The translations under genes and the position numbers were made by a program. Shown piece by piece: positions 7,025-11,273 of a DNA stretch of 11,273 bases; position 1 is the first letter of the stretch, and each line of letters starts with the position of its first letter. Source of the DNA: an uncultured bacterium (GTDB taxonomy: Bacteria; Bacteroidota; Bacteroidia; Bacteroidales; JACABE01). Under the pieces are notes generated by a model. It had not been told where the DNA came from and did not search any database. It saw nothing but the letters and a program-made list of their open reading frames with translations. The stretch spans positions 1 to 11,273 of the forward strand of contig CAIWDQ010000338.1 in assembly GCA_903911455.1 (NCBI GenBank), in the 5' to 3' direction.

Positions 7025-8485
7025 ATGAATAATGAAATATTAAATCTGGAACCAAAACCATTGTGGAAACATTTTTACAGTCTTACTCAAATACCTCGCC
7101 CTTCGAAGCACGAAGAACAATGCAGGCAGTTTGTTAAAGAATTTGGCGAAAAATTAGGTCTTCACACAGTAGTTGACGAAGTTGGTAACGTTATCATCCG
7201 CAAACCTGCAACTCCAGGCATGGAAAACAGAATGGGTGTAGTTTTACAAGGCCACTTGGATATGGTTCCTCAAAAGAACTCTGATAAAGTTCACGATTTT
7301 ACTAAAGACCCAATCGAAACCAGAATAGATGGCGAATGGGTGAAAGCTAATGGTACCACTTTAGGTGCTGATAATGGTATGGGAGTAGCTGCTGCTATGG
7401 CAGTTCTGGAAGCTACCGACTTACAACATGGTATGGTTGAAGCATTGTTTACAATTGACGAAGAAACCGGTATGACAGGTGCTTTCGGTCTGAAACCAGG
7501 CTTCTTGGAAGCAGATATCCTAATGAATCTTGATTCGGAAGACGAAGGCGAACTTTATATTGGTTGTGCAGGTGGAACTAATGCTACAGTTACTTTTAAT
7601 TACAATCAGGTGGATGTTCCTGCAGGATATATCGCTTACAATCTTACAGTTAAAGGTTTAAAAGGTGGTCACTCAGGTGTTGATATTCATTTAGGAAGAG
7701 GTAATTCTAACAAGCTGATCAATCGCTTTATTAAGTTAGATCATGCATGTTGTGGCCTAAGAGTAGCTACCTTAAATGGTGGTAGTTTACGTAATGCTAT
7801 CCCTCGCGAATCGTTTGCAGTAGTTGTTATTCCTGCTGATAAGAAAGAATGTTTCTTAAACAAAGTAAAAGAATACGAAGCTACTATCCGTAAAGAACTT
7901 TCGGCTGTTGAACCTGATTTAGTTGTAGTAGCCACTCCAACTGAAATGCCTGCAAAGATCATGGACGAAAAAGCTCAGATAACATTTACCAATGCTATAT
8001 ATGCTTGTCCTAATGGTGTTGTACGTATGAGCAACGAAATGGAAGGTCTTGTTGAAACATCTAATAACTTAGCTATCGTTAAAGTTGAAAACGGTTCAGC
8101 TACAGTTTTATGTTTATTAAGAAGCTCTGTTGATTCAGCTAAAGCTGATCTTGAAAGTCAGATTGAATCAGTATTCCATTTAGCTGGTGCTGAAATACTA
8201 TTTGACGGACAATATCCAGGTTGGAAACCAAATCCATCTTCTCCAATTTTAAAGAAGATGTTAGAGATTTATAATAACAAGTTTGGTGTTACTCCTAAGA
8301 TATTTGCTATTCATGCAGGTTTGGAATGCGGTTTGTTAGGCGGCGTTTACCCTAACTGGGATATGATTTCGTTTGGTCCAACCATCCGTTTCCCACATTC
8401 CCCTGACGAAAAAGTAAACATAGCAAGTGTTGTTAAGTTCTGGGATTTCTTAGTAGAAACACTTAAGAATGTCCCTGTAAAATAA
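7025..8485 (+). CDS. pepD: Aminoacyl-histidine dipeptidase (Xaa-His dipeptidase), peptidase family M20C
   Basis: Cytoplasmic di-zinc peptidase that hydrolyses Xaa-His dipeptides such as carnosine and other unspecific dipeptides, feeding amino-acid recycling. The 486 residues match the usual PepD length (about 485). All family motifs are present: LQGHLDMVPQK (H77 and D79), LGADNGMGVA (D116, the expected bridging zinc ligand), TIDEETGMTGA (E146 as expected general base, E147 as ligand), MNLDSEDEG (D170), the lid/dimerisation-domain motif GGHSGVDIHLGRGNSNK (about 214-230), and the last ligand in FPHSPDEK (H458). Residue roles are assigned from known M20 di-zinc enzymes. There is no signal peptide. 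The start is the first ATG in frame and gives the standard N-terminus; no Shine-Dalgarno is seen, as is normal in this phylum. It is monocistronic: its own -7 box lies at 6970 and a hairpin terminator follows 50 nt after the stop. The gene appears intact. Confidence 0.97.
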   Translation: MNNEILNLEPKPLWKHFYSLTQIPRPSKHEEQCRQFVKEFGEKLGLHTVVDEVGNVIIRKPATPGMENRMGVVLQGHLDMVPQKNSDKVHDFTKDPIETRIDGEWVKANGTTLGADNGMGVAAAMAVLEATDLQHGMVEALFTIDEETGMTGAFGLKPGFLEADILMNLDSEDEGELYIGCAGGTNATVTFNYNQVDVPAGYIAYNLTVKGLKGGHSGVDIHLGRGNSNKLINRFIKLDHACCGLRVATLNGGSLRNAIPRESFAVVVIPADKKECFLNKVKEYEATIRKELSAVEPDLVVVATPTEMPAKIMDEKAQITFTNAIYACPNGVVRMSNEMEGLVETSNNLAIVKVENGSATVLCLLRSSVDSAKADLESQIESVFHLAGAEILFDGQYPGWKPNPSSPILKKMLEIYNNKFGVTPKIFAIHAGLECGLLGGVYPNWDMISFGPTIRFPHSPDEKVNIASVVKFWDFLVETLKNVPVK

Positions 8486-8491
8486 GAAGTG

Positions 8492-8527
8492 TCTAAAATA
8501 CTTAAAGTACCTAAAGTGCCTAAAGTT
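8492..8527 (+). repeat. 9-bp tandem repeat, 4 units (upstream of terminator)
   Basis: Four contiguous 9-mers directly after the pepD stop: TCTAAAATA, CTTAAAGTA, CCTAAAGTG, CCTAAAGTT. Consensus is about CCTAAAGTA. It sits between the stop codon and the terminator stem. A related set lies at 8616-8651 in the same orientation. No function can be assigned. Confidence 0.7.
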
Positions 8528-8535
8528 ATATCAAA

Positions 8536-8576
8536 GAAGAGAGGTTGTCTATATAAAGGCAGCCTCTCTTTTACTT
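8536..8576 (+). terminator. Intrinsic terminator of pepD
   Basis: AGAGAGGTTGTC (8538-8549) pairs with GGCAGCCTCTCT (8558-8569) as a 12-bp stem with two G-U wobbles and an 8-nt loop; an added A-T pair extends it. TTTACTTTT follows. It lies 50 nt after the pepD stop, separating pepD transcription from the downstream receptor gene. Confidence 0.85.
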
Positions 8577-8615
8577 TTAATACACTAATTCTTCATATTA
8601 TATTATGTCTTTCTA

Positions 8616-8651
8616 CTCTAAGTACTCAAGGCGCTCCAAGTAATCTAAGTA
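8616..8651 (+). repeat. 9-bp tandem repeat, 4 units (downstream of terminator)
   Basis: CTCTAAGTA, CTCAAGGCG, CTCCAAGTA and ATCTAAGTA are contiguous 9-mers sharing the YCTAAGTA core with the set at 8492-8527. The second unit is diverged. The block lies between the pepD terminator and the promoter of the next gene. Confidence 0.55.
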
Positions 8652-8703
8652 CTATTTTTTCTTAAACCTTTGTTAAATAAAATTATCTAAACAATAAAAC
8701 ATC

Positions 8704-8711
8704 TAATTTTG
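8704..8711 (+). promoter_or_regulatory. Probable -7 box of the outer-membrane receptor gene
   Basis: TAATTTTG matches TAnnTTTG and lies 38 nt before the ATG at 8750. The nearest TTTG upstream (8669-8672) is 31 nt away, too far for a normal -33 element, so only the -7 half is supported. Confidence 0.5.
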
Positions 8712-8749
8712 CACTCTAATAAAATTGCAACAACATTTAACTATTAAAG

Positions 8750-11263
8750 ATGACTATTAACAACATTAGGAAAGTAGGATTATTAATCTGTATACTATTC
8801 TTTCAACTTAATTCATTTATATATTCTCAGGCTTCTTACAAGTCAGGAAACCCTGTTATAAAGGGTGGTGGAACTGTAGGTGGTGGCAATATTATGGGTG
8901 TTGTTATCGACAAAGAGTCTTCTACTCCCGTTGAGTATGCCAATGTAGTAATCTATAGGGCGACTGATTCTACTATGGTTACAGGTGTTGTTTGTGATAG
9001 TAAAGGTTTCTTTAAGTTAGAAAATCTTCCTTACGGGAAATATTATGTAGTGGTTAGTTTCATAGGTTATTCCAATCTTCATATCCCTAATATTGTTTTA
9101 AACCCAACTGATAAGATTAAAAATCTGGGTCAGATCAAATTCTCAGCAGCTATTAGTAATCTGGAAACAGTTAATATTACTGCAGAGAAACAACTTGTAC
9201 AGTTTTCGTTAGACAAAAAGATAGTAAATGTAGAAAAGAATCTGGTAAGTGCAGGCGGTTCTGCTGTTGATGTATTACAGAATGTTCCTTCAGTTACAGT
9301 TGATATTGATGGGAATGTAAGTCTGCGAGGCAGCACTAACGTTAATATCCTTATTGATGGACGTCCCTCAGCAATGGCAGGCACTAGCAGGCAGGCAGTT
9401 CTTGAGCAGATTCCTGCAAGTGCAATAGAAAGTATTGAGATTATCACTAATCCTTCAGCCAAATATAACCCTGATGGAATGTCGGGTATAATTAATATTA
9501 AACTTAAGAAAAAGGTTGCAACAGGTTTAAATGGAATGGCCACTCTTAATACCGGAACAAGTAATCGTTACAGTAGTTCAGTAAATCTAAATTATAGTAC
9601 CGGTAAGTATAATATCTTTGGCTCGTGGGACGGCAGATGGAACAAGATGAAGTTTATAGGAAATACTTATCGTACTGCTACTATTCAGGATACTATTAAT
9701 AATACATATCAGAATAGTGACGGCACACGAACAATGGATAACAATAACTTTAAATTAGGTATTGATATTTATTTAAACAAAAGAAATACTCTTACACTTT
9801 CAAGTCAAATTAATTTAGAAAATGGGGATCGTCCACAAGTCTTAAATAGTAAGACGTATTATAGTAATAATATTTTAAATGATTATTTTATTCAATCAAA
9901 TGATGAAATAGAAAAGAATAACTCACAAACCTACTCTTTAAGTTATAAAAAGACTTTTGAACAAAAGAATCGCGAGTTAACTCTGGACGTTTCTTATAGT
10001 ATTTCTAATGACGATGAAAAAACAAATATGAATGAAGATTACTATAATAATGATCTTACACCATCGTCTACTTTACCTTTAAAACAAATTCAAGATAATA
10101 AAGGACATAATAATGTTACTAACATACTCTTAAATTATCTACACCCTTTTGGTGATAAAATGAAACTTGAAACAGGTTATCAGGGAATAATTCGTAATGT
10201 TGATAATAACTTTAATTTACAAACGCTGGATTATCCTACAAACCAATGGATGACTAATGATACTACTTCCAATCATTTTATCTATAGCGAAAGTTTTCAT
10301 TCATTATATGCAACTCTATCTAAAGAATGGGAGAGTGGAATATCTGCTCAGGTAGGTTTAAGATTAGAAGATGCAATTACAAAAATAGATCAGTTGACAC
10401 AAGCTAATAGTGTCACAAATAACTATTATAGTTTGTATCCTAGTGTTCACATTTCTAAAAAGCTTCCAAATAAAAATGAAGTTCAGTTAAGTTATAGCCG
10501 TAGAGTAAACCGCCCGGATATTGAATCACTTAATCCTTTCAAAGATTATTCTAATCCTTTGATGATTCGTTTTGGTAATCCTTATTTAAAACCGGAGTAT
10601 GTTAATTCTTTTGAGATAGGTCATTCTAAAACATGGGAAAAGACCTCCCTGATGACTTCAGTTTTCTATCGTCAGATTAATGATGTTATGAAACGAGTTA
10701 GCTGGCTTGATACAGTAAAAGGTGTTAATTATATGACTACTGAAAACCTTTCAAAAGGGGTTTCTTACGGTGTAGAATTTATTGCCGAACGCGAATTAAC
10801 TAAATGGTGGAGATTGAATGTAAACTTTAGTTACTTCAGAACAATTATTCAAGGAAATATTAATGATGGAAGTATAACAAATGATAATTATAGCTGGACC
10901 TCTAAATTTAATTCTGCTATGAATTTTCCAAAAGGTTTGTCTATTCAGGTATCTGGCAACTATCGTGCTCCTATTGTTACACCTCAGGGAAAGATGTTTG
11001 CAATGTATTCAGCAGATGTAGCTGTTAAAAAAGACATTGTTAAAGATAAATTCACAATGGGATTTAGGGTTAGTGATATATTTAATACTTCTCATTTTGA
11101 TGTTGAAACCTATGGAACCGATTTCTATTCCTATATGCACCGTAAACGTGATTCCCGAATTGCTTATCTAAGTCTTACATATAAGATTAATGGAGGTTTA
11201 AAGATGAAACCTTCAAAACGTCTAGATAATGGAGGTGGCGATATGAATGATAAGGATTTTTAA
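8750..11263 (+). CDS. Outer-membrane beta-barrel family protein (TonB-dependent-receptor-like)
   Basis: Predicted outer-membrane protein of 837 residues. Signal peptide at residues 1 to about 26 (basic INNIRK, hydrophobic VGLLICILFF, cleavage near YS before QAS). A glycine-rich linker (about 35-49) is followed by a CarboxypepD_reg-like beta-sandwich (about 47-135, with PVEYANVVIYRATDS and LPYGKYYVVVSFIGY). Next is a TonB plug-like domain (about 160-255) with VSLRGSTNVNILIDGRPS and SIEIITNPSAKYNPDGMSG, and then a long barrel of alternating strands to about residue 815, ending LSLTYKING. This order matches the Bacteroidota outer-membrane beta-barrel group (PF14905-like) rather than classical SusC. 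A hydrophilic tail of about 20 residues ends in F. The substrate cannot be inferred: there is no SusD partner, regulator or transporter in view, although the window ends 10 nt after the stop. ATG 8750 follows an A-rich leader and gives a proper signal peptide. Confidence 0.93.
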   Translation: MTINNIRKVGLLICILFFQLNSFIYSQASYKSGNPVIKGGGTVGGGNIMGVVIDKESSTPVEYANVVIYRATDSTMVTGVVCDSKGFFKLENLPYGKYYVVVSFIGYSNLHIPNIVLNPTDKIKNLGQIKFSAAISNLETVNITAEKQLVQFSLDKKIVNVEKNLVSAGGSAVDVLQNVPSVTVDIDGNVSLRGSTNVNILIDGRPSAMAGTSRQAVLEQIPASAIESIEIITNPSAKYNPDGMSGIINIKLKKKVATGLNGMATLNTGTSNRYSSSVNLNYSTGKYNIFGSWDGRWNKMKFIGNTYRTATIQDTINNTYQNSDGTRTMDNNNFKLGIDIYLNKRNTLTLSSQINLENGDRPQVLNSKTYYSNNILNDYFIQSNDEIEKNNSQTYSLSYKKTFEQKNRELTLDVSYSISNDDEKTNMNEDYYNNDLTPSSTLPLKQIQDNKGHNNVTNILLNYLHPFGDKMKLETGYQGIIRNVDNNFNLQTLDYPTNQWMTNDTTSNHFIYSESFHSLYATLSKEWESGISAQVGLRLEDAITKIDQLTQANSVTNNYYSLYPSVHISKKLPNKNEVQLSYSRRVNRPDIESLNPFKDYSNPLMIRFGNPYLKPEYVNSFEIGHSKTWEKTSLMTSVFYRQINDVMKRVSWLDTVKGVNYMTTENLSKGVSYGVEFIAERELTKWWRLNVNFSYFRTIIQGNINDGSITNDNYSWTSKFNSAMNFPKGLSIQVSGNYRAPIVTPQGKMFAMYSADVAVKKDIVKDKFTMGFRVSDIFNTSHFDVETYGTDFYSYMHRKRDSRIAYLSLTYKINGGLKMKPSKRLDNGGGDMNDKDF

Positions 11264-11273
11264 TGTCAATTCC

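Noticed and set aside
7741..7962. 73-codon minus-strand ORF inside pepD
   Set aside because: It lies wholly antisense to conserved PepD sequence with no independent support.
9130..9543. 137-codon minus-strand ORF inside the receptor gene
   Set aside because: It is the antisense shadow of the conserved plug-domain region; no family resemblance and no expression signals.

Overview
The window looks like a low-GC Bacteroidota chromosome, most likely Bacteroidales or a close relative. Three things point there: a giant secreted protein with a type IX secretion (T9SS) C-terminal sorting domain, a carboxypeptidase-regulatory-domain plus TonB-plug outer-membrane protein, and TAnnTTTG-type -7 promoter boxes with no Shine-Dalgarno sequences.

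Layout. Positions 31-67 hold an intrinsic terminator for the leftward gene. Positions 76 to about 5600 (minus strand) encode an approximately 1,840-residue T9SS cargo protein: a BNR/sortilin-like beta-propeller, a beta-helix, an alpha-helical stretch and a type A sorting domain. Its 5' end is odd. The only good signal-peptide start, an ATG at 5645, lies one base out of frame behind an A6 tract that reads A AAA AAC. Positions 5646-7024 are a 1.4-kb interval with no conventional gene. It holds an orphan promoter/terminator pair on the plus strand (a possible small RNA, about 5837-6043), an octamer tandem array (6231-6286), an ordered 21-bp tandem array arranged in 168-bp higher-order repeats (6297-6778), and a 35-bp direct repeat. 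Positions 7025-8485 (plus) encode the M20 dipeptidase PepD with its own promoter and terminator. The terminator is flanked by two sets of 9-bp tandem repeats. Positions 8750-11263 (plus) encode an outer-membrane beta-barrel/TonB-dependent-receptor-like protein.

The three genes look independently transcribed. The T9SS cargo is divergent from the others, and pepD and the receptor are separated by a terminator and a fresh -7 box. pepD is housekeeping peptide catabolism; the other two are cell-envelope proteins. I see no evidence that the three form one system.

The most unusual material is the 21-bp array. Its units are a multiple of three bases long, and in one plus-strand frame they read as heptapeptides (IPRTRAS, IQPTEES, IPRPRAS and relatives). 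Differences between copies fall preferentially at third codon positions in that frame, yet there is no start codon and one TGA interrupts it. It may be a decayed repeat-protein gene or a structured intergenic repeat; the sequence alone does not decide.
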